Shown piece by piece: positions 36,596-45,884 of a DNA stretch of 64,000 bases; the stretch's first letter is position 1, and the number at the start of each line of letters is the position of its first letter. A program made the translations under genes and the position numbers. Source of the DNA: Chitinophaga sp. H8 (lineage in GTDB: Bacteria > Bacteroidota > Bacteroidia > Chitinophagales > Chitinophagaceae); NCBI RefSeq assembly GCF_040567655.1, contig NZ_JBEXAC010000001.1, positions 186,001 to 250,000 on the forward strand, given 5' to 3'. The notes beneath the pieces were generated by a model. It was not told the DNA's origin. It searched no databases and worked only from the letters and a program-made list of their open reading frames with translations.

Positions 36596-37297
36596 ATGCA
36601 GAAGTACATTGCTGAACTCATCGGTACTTTTTCTTTGGTATTATTTGGTTGCGGCGCTGCGGCAGTTTCTGGTATCAGTACTGCCGGACCAGCAGGAGTA
36701 GGACTATTAGGTATTGCTATTGCATTTGGCTTTTCAGTAGTAGCGATGGCTTATGCCATTGGCGGCATTTCGGGCTGCCATATTAATCCTGCTATTACGA
36801 TTGCCATGCTGGTAGCTGGTAAAATTAAAGCAGGCGATGCAGTGGGGTATATTGTTGCACAATTCATTGGTGCGGTGTTAGGTGCCGGTGTATTATACCT
36901 TATATTATCCGGCAAGTCAGGCTTTGAGATGGGGGAATGGGCTTTGGGTGCAAATGGATGGGGTGAGGGATACTTAGGTAATTTTAATACAACCGCTGCA
37001 TTTATTGCAGAAGCGGTATTAACCTTTCTGTTCCTGTTTGTAATTTTTGCGGTTACTTCCAAATGGGGTAACAGTACCATGGCAGGCCTGGCCATCGGTG
37101 TTACACTGATGCTGATACACCTGGTGGCTATCCCGATCACAGGTACTTCAGTAAACCCTGCACGTAGTTTTGGGCCTGCTATTTTTGCTGGCGGAAAAGC
37201 ATTGCAGCAATTGTGGTTGTTTATAGTAGCACCGATTGCAGGTGGTATTGTAGCCGCTATAGTATGGAAAGGATTGTTTAATGAAGCTAAAAGCTAA
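36596..37297 (+). CDS. aqpZ: Aquaporin Z (MIP-family water channel)
   Basis: A 233-residue membrane protein with six helices and the two half-helix NPA motifs (CHINPAITIAM and SVNPARSFGPA), the hallmark of MIP channels. The arginine after the second NPA is part of the selectivity filter. The residue pattern fits the water-selective AqpZ subgroup rather than glycerol channels. It has its own terminator and is monocistronic. Confidence 0.95.
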   Translation: MQKYIAELIGTFSLVLFGCGAAAVSGISTAGPAGVGLLGIAIAFGFSVVAMAYAIGGISGCHINPAITIAMLVAGKIKAGDAVGYIVAQFIGAVLGAGVLYLILSGKSGFEMGEWALGANGWGEGYLGNFNTTAAFIAEAVLTFLFLFVIFAVTSKWGNSTMAGLAIGVTLMLIHLVAIPITGTSVNPARSFGPAIFAGGKALQQLWLFIVAPIAGGIVAAIVWKGLFNEAKS

Positions 37298-37316
37298 AAA
37301 TATAAAATGAATTATT

Positions 37317-37355
37317 AGCCAGGTGGTGCCAGTGAGCAGCCACCTGGCTTTTTTT
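37317..37355 (+). terminator. Terminator after aqpZ
   Basis: A perfect 10-bp GC-rich stem (37317-37326 with 37340-37349) is followed by a run of T. It is a Rho-independent terminator. Confidence 0.9.
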
Positions 37356-37419
37356 ATGCCATTTCTTTAACCTGCATTTTATCATTGTTAAATGGTGATG
37401 AATACCCTAAATTAGAACT

Positions 37420-39957
37420 ATGCAAAAAGCTATTCCTTCCAGATTTTCCGGTTTAACCAATGATGAAGTATTGCAGGAAAGACGCCGTTCCGGTAGTAAT
37501 GTAATGGACCATAAAGAAAAGAGCGCGGTCGCGGCAGCGTTGGAAGAAACGATTACCGAGCCGATGTTTATTCTATTACTGGCAGCGGGGATTATTTATT
37601 TCCTGTTGGGCGAAACCGGGGAAGGTATTTTTATGTTGGTGGCCATATTAGTAGTATCTGCCATTTCCTTTTACCAGAACTCCAGAAGCCGTAACGCGCT
37701 GGATGCCCTGAAACAACTGACTGCTCCCCTCGTAAAAGTGATCCGTAACGGACAGCAGGTAGAAATAACGGCCAAAGAACTGGTAATCGGAGATATTATT
37801 ATCCTGGAAGAAGGCGTGCAGGTACCTGCAGATGCGCTGATCCTGCAGGCAAATGATTTTGCTGTGAATGAATCGGTGCTAACAGGAGAGGCCTTTGCTG
37901 TAAATAAAGATGAGCACCAGGAAAATGCTACGGTATACCAGGGCACTGCGGTAGTAAGCGGACTGGCTATCTGCCGGGTAACACATACCGGAAATCATAC
38001 TGCACTAGGAAAGATAGGGCATGCCCTGCAGGACATCAAGGAGGAGAAATCACCTCTGCAACAGAAGATCAGCCGTTTTGTAACTATGATGGCGATTGCT
38101 GGTGGTGTAATATTCCTCCTGGTATGGGGCATTAATTATTTTGATTCTCATGATGTGCTGGATAGCCTGTTAAAAGGTCTTACCCTGGCGATGTCTGTAT
38201 TACCGGAAGAGATTCCCGTGGCCTTTACCACCTTTGTAGCCATTGGCGCCTGGAGGTTGATGAAAATGGGCATTATTGTAAAGCAAACCCAAACAGTGGA
38301 AACACTGGGGAGTGCCAGCGTTATTTGCTCAGATAAAACGGGAACGATTACGGAAAACAGGATGCAGCTGGCAGCAGTTTACATTGCCGCCACCCGGCAA
38401 GTGCTGGAACATCAGCAATGGACAAACGAAACGGCGGGACAGCTGATCACCACCGCCATGTGGGCCAGCGAGCCTATTCCCTTTGACCCGATGGAAAAAG
38501 CGTTGCATGAAGCTTACAGTGCGCTGGCTACGGAGGATGAAAGACCCGCTTATGCGATGGTACATGAATATCCGCTGGGAGGAAAACCTCCTATGATGAC
38601 CCACATATTTGCTGATAAAACAGGGAAAAGGATCATTGCTGCGAAAGGCGCACCGGAAGCTATCCTGCAATGCTGCCATTTGCCGGAAGAAGAGCGGCAG
38701 CATGTTATCGCAGTGGCAGAAGAGCTGGCCGGAAATGGTTACCGCTTGTTAGGCGTGGCACAAAGCCCTTTTGAAGGAACTGATTTCCCGGCTACCCAGC
38801 AGGAATTGCCATTTGTTTTCATGGGGTTGGTAGCATTTTATGATCCGCCTAAAGCCAATATCACCACCGTATTCCGCCAGTTTTATGATGCCGGTATAGC
38901 GGTAAAAATCATTACAGGGGATAGCACTGCTACTACCCTGGCCATTGCCAGGCAGGCCGGATTGGCCGGTACAGAGCAAGCACTTACCGGAGAAGAATTA
39001 TTACGGTTGTCGCCCCAGGATTTGCAGCGTACCGTTCAGGAGGTGAATGTTTTTACCCGCATGTTTCCCGAAGCCAAACTACGTATTATAAACGCCTTGA
39101 AAGAAAATCAACAGATAGTAGCGATGACAGGAGATGGTGTGAATGATGCGCCTGCATTAAAGGCGGCCCATATCGGAATCGCTATGGGGCATAAAGGGAC
39201 GGAAATAGCGAAGCGGGCAGCAGCATTGGTACTGGCAGACGATGACCTGTCTAAAATGGTGGATGCGATCAAAATGGGCCGCAAAATTTACAGCAACCTG
39301 AAAAAGGCGATTCAATATATCCTGTCTATTCACATTCCCATTATTTTAACGGTTACCATTCCCTTGCTGCTGGGTTGGGTGTATCCCAATATTTTCACCC
39401 CCGTGCATGTCATCTTCCTGGAACTTATCATGGGGCCTACCTGCTCTATTGTGTATGAGAACGAACCGCCGGAGAAGAATACCATGCTGCAACCACCACG
39501 GCCTTATTCCAAAACCTTTTTGTCGCTGGGTGAACTGGGAATCAGTATTGTACAGGGGCTGATCATTACCTTGGGTACACTATTTATTTATCAGTACGCT
39601 GTACAAAAAGGCTATGATGAAAACCTGACCCGTACCATGGTATTTACCACGTTGCTTACCGCCAATATTTTCCTGATGCTGGTAAATAGGTCTTTCTATT
39701 ATTCCATCTTTGTGACCATCCGTTATAATAACGCCTTGCTGCGTGCAATGCTTATTGCTACCATCGCGATGCTGGCTGTTATTTTGTATGTATCACCGGT
39801 AACCACCTTTTTTAAATTTGAAAAACCTGGTTTGCAGGAATTAGGCGTATCGGTTTTAACAGGGGGAATAGCAGTAATCTGGTTTGAAATATGGAAGCTG
39901 TTAAAAAGAAGGGGGGTAAAACAATCATTGCCTGCGGATAAGGCAATGATTGACTAG
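37420..39957 (+). CDS. P-type cation-transporting ATPase (P2-like)
   Basis: An 845-residue P-type ATPase. The cation-ATPase N-terminal domain is followed by the actuator domain with LTGEAFAVNK, where TGEA stands in place of the commoner TGES. The transmembrane PEEIP site is SVLPEEIPVAFTTF. The phosphorylated Asp is in CSDKTGTITEN, and the hinge is AMTGDGVNDAPALK. About ten membrane helices are present. PEEIP-type pumps of this size are usually annotated as calcium or general cation transporters; the ion cannot be fixed from sequence. The 3' end of the coding region contains a hairpin that may terminate the opposing gene. Confidence 0.92.
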   Translation: MQKAIPSRFSGLTNDEVLQERRRSGSNVMDHKEKSAVAAALEETITEPMFILLLAAGIIYFLLGETGEGIFMLVAILVVSAISFYQNSRSRNALDALKQLTAPLVKVIRNGQQVEITAKELVIGDIIILEEGVQVPADALILQANDFAVNESVLTGEAFAVNKDEHQENATVYQGTAVVSGLAICRVTHTGNHTALGKIGHALQDIKEEKSPLQQKISRFVTMMAIAGGVIFLLVWGINYFDSHDVLDSLLKGLTLAMSVLPEEIPVAFTTFVAIGAWRLMKMGIIVKQTQTVETLGSASVICSDKTGTITENRMQLAAVYIAATRQVLEHQQWTNETAGQLITTAMWASEPIPFDPMEKALHEAYSALATEDERPAYAMVHEYPLGGKPPMMTHIFADKTGKRIIAAKGAPEAILQCCHLPEEERQHVIAVAEELAGNGYRLLGVAQSPFEGTDFPATQQELPFVFMGLVAFYDPPKANITTVFRQFYDAGIAVKIITGDSTATTLAIARQAGLAGTEQALTGEELLRLSPQDLQRTVQEVNVFTRMFPEAKLRIINALKENQQIVAMTGDGVNDAPALKAAHIGIAMGHKGTEIAKRAAALVLADDDLSKMVDAIKMGRKIYSNLKKAIQYILSIHIPIILTVTIPLLLGWVYPNIFTPVHVIFLELIMGPTCSIVYENEPPEKNTMLQPPRPYSKTFLSLGELGISIVQGLIITLGTLFIYQYAVQKGYDENLTRTMVFTTLLTANIFLMLVNRSFYYSIFVTIRYNNALLRAMLIATIAMLAVILYVSPVTTFFKFEKPGLQELGVSVLTGGIAVIWFEIWKLLKRRGVKQSLPADKAMID
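39922..39952 (-). terminator. Hairpin inside the ATPase 3' end, probably terminating the opposing small gene
   Basis: A perfect 12-bp inverted repeat (39922-39933 with 39941-39952, loop GCGGATA) lies within the last codons of the ATPase gene. On the minus strand it comes just after the stop codon of the 75-residue gene and is followed by TTTTAC. Its use as a terminator for that gene is likely. Confidence 0.6.
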
Positions 39958-40181
39958 TAATACTGCCTTTTGGGGGGTGTTGTTTGTTCATCTTCCTCGT
40001 GATCTGTTATTTCACGGGTATCTGATACTTCTTCTGTTTGTTCAAAAGCACCTCCTGAACCATCTGAAATAATTTCATCGATCTCCGCGGGAGGCATTTG
40101 TTTTGTGGCAGGAGGCGCCGTTTTCCCTCCTTCGTTTTTTTCCTGCATGTAAATATCATGCATGATTCTTTCCGTCATCAT
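39954..40181 (-). CDS. Small acidic hydrophilic protein
   Basis: A 75-residue ORF, highly polar and probably disordered (EEVSDTREITDHEEDEQTTP), with no membrane helix or signal peptide. Its stop codon and that of the convergent P-type ATPase are read from the same CTAG palindrome on opposite strands. Two ATG codons in a row begin the gene. No family was recognised. The downstream hairpin supports it as a real transcript. Confidence 0.6.
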   Translation of the reverse strand: MMTERIMHDIYMQEKNEGGKTAPPATKQMPPAEIDEIISDGSGGAFEQTEEVSDTREITDHEEDEQTTPPKRQYY

Positions 40182-40293
40182 AAAATCAGTTATTATTTAA
40201 ATGTCTGATACGAAGATACAAAACTAGCTGATTATGGGAAGGAGGGGAAACGGTAATTATTGTAAAATTAATGTGATATCATATTTTCCTTTG

Positions 40294-40322
40294 TCCCCCG
40301 TTTAATTGGCCGAAACGGGGGA
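40294..40322 (-). terminator. GC-rich hairpin directly after the response regulator gene
   Basis: A perfect 10-bp stem (40294-40303 with 40313-40322) abuts the stop codon of the minus-strand regulator gene. No T run follows on that strand, so it may be an RNA-stabilising hairpin rather than a classic terminator. Confidence 0.45.
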
Positions 40323-40991
40323 CTACCCCAGTATTTTAAACTCCTGTTTAATATTTTTGATGGCATACCTTACCAGAGAGTTATGCCCTGACAGGTTTAG
40401 TTTTTTTGAAATGTTGTGCCGGTGATTTTCTACAGTTTTAAGACTGATGTTGAGTGATCCGGCTATTTCTTTTGTACTCATTCCTTCCGCGATCATGGTA
40501 ATAATTTTAAACTCTGTTTTGCTCAGTTTATTGTTTATTTCCTGTGGAATAACCGGAACAGAAATAATGGTGGTGTGTTTGTTTTCATGTGTTGACCTGG
40601 TATTAAAAATATCAAACCTGTCCAGGCGTGATTTTATGCTCAGGAGTAGTTCCTTGCTTTTGAACGGGGCCGTCAGGTAATCGTCTGCCCCCAGGTTCAT
40701 ACCCATACGGATATCATCTTTACTGTCTTTGCCATTAATGAAAATGAAGGGGATATGTTTGAGTTTAAGATCGTTTCTCAGCGCTATTAAAAAATGATAC
40801 CCGCTTTCATCACGCAGGTTGGTGTTGCAGATGATCAGGTCGGGTTTGTAGTGCCGGCACATTTTGATCCCTTCCCCCGAATAGGCAGTAGTATACACCT
40901 GGTAATTATCCAGGTGCAGCAATTTCTTAACCTCTCTGGTAATCACTGGATCTTCCTCAATGAGTAATATTTTATAATTTAAGTTTGTCAT
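40323..40991 (-). CDS. LuxR-family response regulator with atypical receiver
   Basis: A 222-residue protein: receiver domain (residues 6-120) plus LuxR HTH (LSKTEFKIITMIAEGMSTKE, then LNISLKTVENHRHNISKKLN). The acidic pair is present (LIEEDP) and the conserved Lys is present (TAPFKSKEL). The phospho-acceptor position carries Asn56 (LIICNTNLRDESG) where Asp is expected, and the switch Thr/Ser appears to be Asn (FIFINGKD). It is therefore probably phosphorylation-independent, controlled by level, ligand or partner. No kinase is adjacent. Confidence 0.9.
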   Translation of the reverse strand: MTNLNYKILLIEEDPVITREVKKLLHLDNYQVYTTAYSGEGIKMCRHYKPDLIICNTNLRDESGYHFLIALRNDLKLKHIPFIFINGKDSKDDIRMGMNLGADDYLTAPFKSKELLLSIKSRLDRFDIFNTRSTHENKHTTIISVPVIPQEINNKLSKTEFKIITMIAEGMSTKEIAGSLNISLKTVENHRHNISKKLNLSGHNSLVRYAIKNIKQEFKILG

Positions 40992-42008
40992 GATTTGTAA
41001 TGGAGGCGTTTTATTCGGTAGTATAAGCGGGATAACTTATTCACCGGAAGTTGGTTGCTGATAATAATCTTCGCCTGCCGTTAGAAAGGTGGCATTGCCA
41101 GTTGAGCATAGGTGGTCGGGAAGCGGCATTGAGCGCACGCTGAAAGTGTATCGGCATCAGGATATGATTTAATAGGTAACTCCAGGTTAGTTTAACATAT
41201 ACAACAGGTATTGACAAACCGGTCGGCTGGTGTATGGCAGCCATGTAATGACCTTAAAGTGAATAATGATGTTGGAATATGTCGCTCCCTGATTTTATGC
41301 ATGCATAGTATTTTACTTTTTTTATTATTTAATATCGTCTGTCCGTTCTCTTTTTTCGTAAATTGAATATAGTTCCAGAATAAAATCATGCAGTTTTGGT
41401 GGCCACAAAAACAGGGAGGTTCAATATTCTACACGACGGTTTATTCCTGTAAAGATGCATCAAATTAATCAGCCAGTAGATGTTCCTCTCCTACGTATTC
41501 TCAAAATAAGTGTTACCACCTATAAACATAGGTATTACTACTCATTTTTAGGGGAAATGGAAGAAAGTACTTAGATTATTGAATCTAATTGCTGAGTTTT
41601 GCGCTATTAATAAAACATAAAACGATAAAGTGAAACACCTATAAAGACAGCTGCCCCAGGTAATAACAAAGGTCCTGTTTTTATAACCACTCCCTGTATG
41701 TAACAAATCCTTACCCATGAATTAAAGTGTTAGCCATGCTGATTATTTAATGCAAGGGAAAAGCGGTACTTCAGGAGGAATACACCGGAGAGCCATATTC
41801 CTGATAAAAAACCACTCTCGCTTAGCCTGGTAACTCCTATTATGTACCAGGCACTAGCGGGAGTGATTTACACTATGCCAGAAAATGACCCTTTAATAAT
41901 GATAATTTGTAATTGAAATATATGATCCGGTTTAACCGGTTTACTGTAATCAGTAATGTAAAGGTTTTCATAGGATAGCTACCCTGCTGCCTTTTCTTGG
42001 GTGGTAGT
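40992..42008. other. 1-kb gene-free region
   Basis: No ORF here has a credible start, composition or motif. A 7-bp stem-loop TTAGATT-ATTG-AATCTAA lies at 41571-41588, and a long imperfect inverted repeat lies at 41813-41865. The region is AT-rich. It may hold regulatory sequence or decayed DNA. Confidence 0.6.
41813..41865. repeat. Long imperfect inverted repeat
   Basis: The arm CACTCTCGCTTAGCCTGGTA (from 41813) faces TACCAGGCACTAGCGGGAGT (ending at 41864) plus G. They form a stem of about 20 base pairs with three or four mismatches and a loop of about 12. No T run follows, so it is not a simple terminator. It could be a structured RNA or a relic of mobile DNA. Confidence 0.5.
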
Positions 42009-42884
42009 TTATAATTTAATTTCCTGTGCTTTTATTTTCTTTCCAGAAATCACCTGCTTCATAAACTGATCCATTTTATCAAATTCCCGGAACATATAAT
42101 TGCTTACATCATGTCCTTTACCCTCATAAGTATAAAGTACTACCGGTTTGTGCCATGCTTTTCCCTGCTCATAAATAGTATGGGCACCAAACATCATGAG
42201 CCACCCTGCATCAACAGCACGGCAAAAGCGATGTGCGGCAGTGCCAAAAGGTACCAGCTGGTCTTTGGTGCCATGCATTAATAACATTGGTATCCAATTG
42301 TCCTGTTTCAGCGGATTCATATCAATCAGTGCACCGGCAAATACCATCGCTCCTTTAAAATGGAACTGATTGAAATACTGATACCTGTCCTGGTCACTGC
42401 TGGCAAAAGGATTGTATAATAACTGCAAAATGGTTTCTGCCCCGGCACTGCTACCTGCAATAAAGAATTTACTGGTATCTACCTGCAAGCTGGCGGCGTG
42501 GTTGGTTACATATTTAGTGGCATCAGCAGCATCCTCTACTGCTATCCGGATAGCTTTCAGCTTTTCCGGCGTAGCTGTAGTACAGCCAAAATCTTTCCCT
42601 TTCAGGTATAAACGGTAGGATATTACAAAAATGTTGTATCCTTTCCGGCGCATTCCTTCTGCAAAAGGCCGCTGATTATCCGGATGCCCACTTACAAAAG
42701 CCCCTCCATGAACAAATAAAACAGTACTGCCATTTGACTGCCCTACAGGAGCGTAATGGTCCATCCATAGGGTGTCTGTACCTTTTATGGCATAGGTAAT
42801 CCGCTCCGGTTTCTCCTGTGCAAACAATTGACTGGCTACTCCTGATAATAGTACCCACAACATTGCATTAACTCTAAAGTTCAT
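42009..42884 (-). CDS. Exported alpha/beta hydrolase (esterase/lipase-like)
   Basis: A 291-residue protein from ATG 42884; the longer frame from 42944 would put 20 residues before the signal peptide (MNFRVNAMLWVLLSGVASQL). It has the oxyanion motif LFVHGGAFVSG, the nucleophile elbow FIAGSSAGAE, and a late catalytic His in YEGKGHDVSNY. This is the pattern of the BD-FAE/esterase group acting on small acyl esters in the periplasm. The substrate is unknown and no operon partner is seen. Confidence 0.88.
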   Translation of the reverse strand: MNFRVNAMLWVLLSGVASQLFAQEKPERITYAIKGTDTLWMDHYAPVGQSNGSTVLFVHGGAFVSGHPDNQRPFAEGMRRKGYNIFVISYRLYLKGKDFGCTTATPEKLKAIRIAVEDAADATKYVTNHAASLQVDTSKFFIAGSSAGAETILQLLYNPFASSDQDRYQYFNQFHFKGAMVFAGALIDMNPLKQDNWIPMLLMHGTKDQLVPFGTAAHRFCRAVDAGWLMMFGAHTIYEQGKAWHKPVVLYTYEGKGHDVSNYMFREFDKMDQFMKQVISGKKIKAQEIKL

Positions 42885-43066
42885 ATGTGTGTTTTTTGAA
42901 AAATCACGGTTTCCAGGAGTAATAACACTGCTAAGTAAGAGCATATTCCACGGAAATGCAAGTAATCCGGTAGGTTGCCCTGGGTTTAATACTATTTTAA
43001 TATACTAATGGGGTGGAGTGGGAGGGAAGTTATACATTTACACCAGTAGCTTTTTTACATATCAGT

Positions 43067-43537
43067 ATGGATCAATTGACAGCACATTTGCAAATGAGGT
43101 TATTGGAAAAAGGGGGAGCTGTTCCCTATGAATTGCTGCTCCTGGCAGATCCTTCCAGGGAACTCATTGATAGTTATATTTTTGACAGTACCTGCTATAT
43201 TGCCTACCTGGATCAGACGGCGGTAGGAGTGTATGTGTTGCAGGAGCAGGCGCATATAGCAGAAATAAAGAATATAGCAGTGCCGGAACAATACCAGGGA
43301 AAGGGAATAGGAAAGTACCTTTTACACCATGCATGCCGGATGGCAAAGGAAAAAGGATGGTCCAGGATAAGGATTGGAACCGGTAACTCCAGTGTAGGGC
43401 AGTTATATCTTTATCAGCAACAGGGATTTGAAATGACTGCTATTGTGAAGGACTTTTTTACCCGGCATTACCCTGATCCGATCTATGAAAACGGGATTGC
43501 CTGCAAGCACATGGTGTTGCTGGAAAAGATCCTGTAA
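43067..43537 (+). CDS. GNAT-family N-acetyltransferase
   Basis: A 156-residue acetyltransferase from ATG 43067; a GTG at 43013 would add 18 residues. The acetyl-CoA-binding motif A is in IAVPEQYQGKGIGKYLLHHA (Q-x-x-G-x-G/A pattern). Motif B is in LYLYQQQGFEMTAIVKDFF. The substrate is unknown. The gene is monocistronic and divergent from the esterase gene. Confidence 0.9.
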   Translation: MDQLTAHLQMRLLEKGGAVPYELLLLADPSRELIDSYIFDSTCYIAYLDQTAVGVYVLQEQAHIAEIKNIAVPEQYQGKGIGKYLLHHACRMAKEKGWSRIRIGTGNSSVGQLYLYQQQGFEMTAIVKDFFTRHYPDPIYENGIACKHMVLLEKIL

Positions 43538-43721
43538 ACAGCTATACCGGCCATTACGAGCTGTTAAGCCTATGTTATCACCTGGCCTGATACTTGTCTT
43601 GAAATATGATAAACGGACTATAATTTGTCATATCTGCGTTGTAATTTTGAAAATTATGGTACATCTGTCGGGTAAAGTGCTTACCTGTTTTTTATGATCA
43701 TTTAAAATAATCCGCGTTAAT

Positions 43722-44489
43722 ATGTATAAGAAAATCGTTTTTGCAGCTACTGCGTTGCTATGCTCTTCCTTATCTTTTGCTCAGGATAAACCAGCAGATA
43801 CAGAAGTCTGGACACCTGTTCCTAAGGTAGTAACTCCCGGTAAAGCAAGTACGGAAATGCCTTCCGATGCTATCGTTTTATTTGATGGCAAAAACCTGGA
43901 TCAATGGGCCAGTGTAAATGATCCACAGGCTCCGGCCAACTGGATAGTAGGCAAAGGGGTGTTTACTGTAAATAAAAAAGCAGGCAATATTCAAACTAAA
44001 AAATCATTTACGGATTACCAGCTGCATATTGAGTGGCAGGTGCCTGCTAATATTACCGGGGAAGGACAGGGACGTGGCAACAGTGGCCTGTTTCTGGCAT
44101 CTACGGGTAGCGGTGATGATGGATATGAATTGCAGATACTGGATTCCTATAACAATCCTACTTACGTAAACGGACAGGCGGGCAGTATTTATAAACAAAC
44201 CCCTCCACTGGTAAATGCCTGCCGTAAGCCGGGAGAATGGCAAACGTATGATGTTACCTGGACTGCTCCCCGCTTTAATGAAGATGGTACGGTTAAAACT
44301 CCCGCACGTGTTACTGTTTTGCAAAATGGTGTGCTGATCCAGAACGATACGGAGCTGCAAGGGCCTACCCAGTATATTGGTAAAGCTGCTTATAGAAAAC
44401 AACATGGTGCCTGCCCGATTAAATTACAGGCGCATGGTGATAAAAGTGAGCCACTCAGTTTCCGCAATATCTGGATAAGAGAATTGTAA
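43722..44489 (+). CDS. Exported DUF1080 (3-keto-disaccharide hydrolase-like) protein
   Basis: A 255-residue protein with a signal peptide (MYKKIVFAATALLCSSLSFA). The DUF1080 beta-jelly-roll domain has the marker stretches LFDGKNLDQWASV, LHIEWQVPAN, GNSGLFLAS, YELQILDSYNNPTY and GACPIKLQAHGDKSEPLSFR. Some members cleave 3-keto-glycosides, so a role in carbohydrate breakdown is plausible. It is monocistronic and shares a terminator hairpin with the convergent protease gene. Confidence 0.92.
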   Translation: MYKKIVFAATALLCSSLSFAQDKPADTEVWTPVPKVVTPGKASTEMPSDAIVLFDGKNLDQWASVNDPQAPANWIVGKGVFTVNKKAGNIQTKKSFTDYQLHIEWQVPANITGEGQGRGNSGLFLASTGSGDDGYELQILDSYNNPTYVNGQAGSIYKQTPPLVNACRKPGEWQTYDVTWTAPRFNEDGTVKTPARVTVLQNGVLIQNDTELQGPTQYIGKAAYRKQHGACPIKLQAHGDKSEPLSFRNIWIREL

Positions 44490-44504
44490 GGGCATTATTC
44501 CTAT

Positions 44505-44544
44505 AAAAAAGCAGCATACCAGGTAAGTGGTATGCTGCTTTTTT
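44505..44544. terminator. Bidirectional terminator
   Basis: A perfect 16-bp stem (44505-44520 with 44529-44544) has A-rich and T-rich outer ends. It sits between convergent genes and can terminate both transcripts. Confidence 0.92.
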
Positions 44545-44556
44545 TTATGCCGGTAT

Positions 44557-45825
44557 TTACCGGAAACTTACATACATATGCTCAAAGTTCAAGGTCATTT
44601 CTCCAAAGTTCCGGATAAAATCCTGCCCTATATTGCCATAGCATTTTTCTTTGGTGCCTTCTACCGGCCTGGTTTGTACTTTTACCTGGTGCAGGGTTAC
44701 TTTTTTATCACCTACATGCAGGTTAAAGTCAGGGAGGATATATACTTCTGTATTCACGACCTCGTCTGCACAACCACTTTCAATAGTGGTTAGCTGCGCC
44801 TGTTGCTGTATGAGTTGTTTATGCTTGAGTAAATAAGTGTAGAACAGGTCGGTGTGATTGGCCCCGGGATCAAATTCAAAGCAAAGGGTATCCTGGTCGG
44901 TAGCAAAGGCTACAATGGGATTAAGCCCATCCAGCGCCAGGTTGTTCAGATTGCTTTTAGCCGATTGTTGTGGTATCGTGAGTGTACCATTCTGAAATAA
45001 CCGGATCTCCTTTAAGCCCGCAATTACAGGATAACCGATAATACCATTGATAGCGTAGTCTATGCCGGGAAATGCCAGCTGATTGTCGGGCAGTACGAGA
45101 AATACCACATGCTGCACTAATGCCTCGCCTATATACAAGCTATCCGCTACTGCCAGTTGAGAGTACCAGGAAGGAACTACTTCATTTTTGCCAGGTGGGT
45201 TGAGCATCCGAAGTCCCAGTTGTTTAGCAAAGCTTTGACTTACTGTACTGATGTTGGCACCAGTGTCAAAAATAAAGTTGTGTTCCTGACCACCTGTTTT
45301 TACAGGAATATTGATCAGTTTTACCTTGTCTGTTTTCCAGGGAATGGAAGTCGCTTTAGGGATATGTACTTCCTGGGGTGGGATATCAGCAAGGGTACGC
45401 CAGATATAGCTGTCATTGGCAGCATCTGCAGTTTGTGTGCTGTCGAGCACACGATGGTATTTATCCAGTAATAACCGGTTGGTTTTACCGGCAAGGCCAT
45501 ACTGAAATGTTTTCGCGTAATTATCTTTCTGTAAAGTTAATAACCTGGCAATAACAGTATCATTCAGGGATTGAGGATATTGCTCCAGCAGGAGATTGAT
45601 ATTTTGTATGGATTGCTGGTGTTGGTTAAATGCATTATTTACAAATGCAGCAAAGTAGAGGGTTTCCCTTGGGCTGATGGCAGGGCTGTTAGTTTCGATG
45701 GCAGACCTGAGCCGGAAAAAATCTTTCTGGTCCAGCAGTATGTGTAATGCTTTGGCAGCTTCCGGAGAGTCGACCGGAGGAGATGGGTGCATCATCAGCG
45801 AAATCATTAACATAATATGGAACAT
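44557..45825 (-). CDS. Exported retropepsin-like aspartyl protease
   Basis: A 422-residue protein from ATG 45825, with a hydrophobic signal-like N-terminus. A first aspartyl-protease domain carries FIFDTGANISTVSQ (the DTG motif). A second, weaker half has FEFDPGANHTDLFY, where DPG takes the place of DTG. This looks like a duplicated asp_protease_2 domain with one intact site. It lies last in a minus-strand series with a sigma factor, FecR and two repeat proteins. It may process an envelope protein of that system, which is inference from position. Confidence 0.82.
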   Translation of the reverse strand: MFHIMLMISLMMHPSPPVDSPEAAKALHILLDQKDFFRLRSAIETNSPAISPRETLYFAAFVNNAFNQHQQSIQNINLLLEQYPQSLNDTVIARLLTLQKDNYAKTFQYGLAGKTNRLLLDKYHRVLDSTQTADAANDSYIWRTLADIPPQEVHIPKATSIPWKTDKVKLINIPVKTGGQEHNFIFDTGANISTVSQSFAKQLGLRMLNPPGKNEVVPSWYSQLAVADSLYIGEALVQHVVFLVLPDNQLAFPGIDYAINGIIGYPVIAGLKEIRLFQNGTLTIPQQSAKSNLNNLALDGLNPIVAFATDQDTLCFEFDPGANHTDLFYTYLLKHKQLIQQQAQLTTIESGCADEVVNTEVYILPDFNLHVGDKKVTLHQVKVQTRPVEGTKEKCYGNIGQDFIRNFGEMTLNFEHMYVSFR

Positions 45826-45884
45826 GGTGGTGGTTTTTGAAGGAACCTGCCACAAGACTGGTTCCCGGTAATGAACTATGTTGA

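Noticed and set aside
37408..37415. TAAATTAG as a -7 box for the P-type ATPase
   Set aside because: It differs from TAnnTTTG and would place the transcript start at the ATG. A leaderless message is possible but unsupported.
41388..41467. A 26-codon frame in the gene-free region (MQFWWPQKQGGS...)
   Set aside because: Too short, with no ribosome binding site and no conserved pattern. It is not enough to call a gene.
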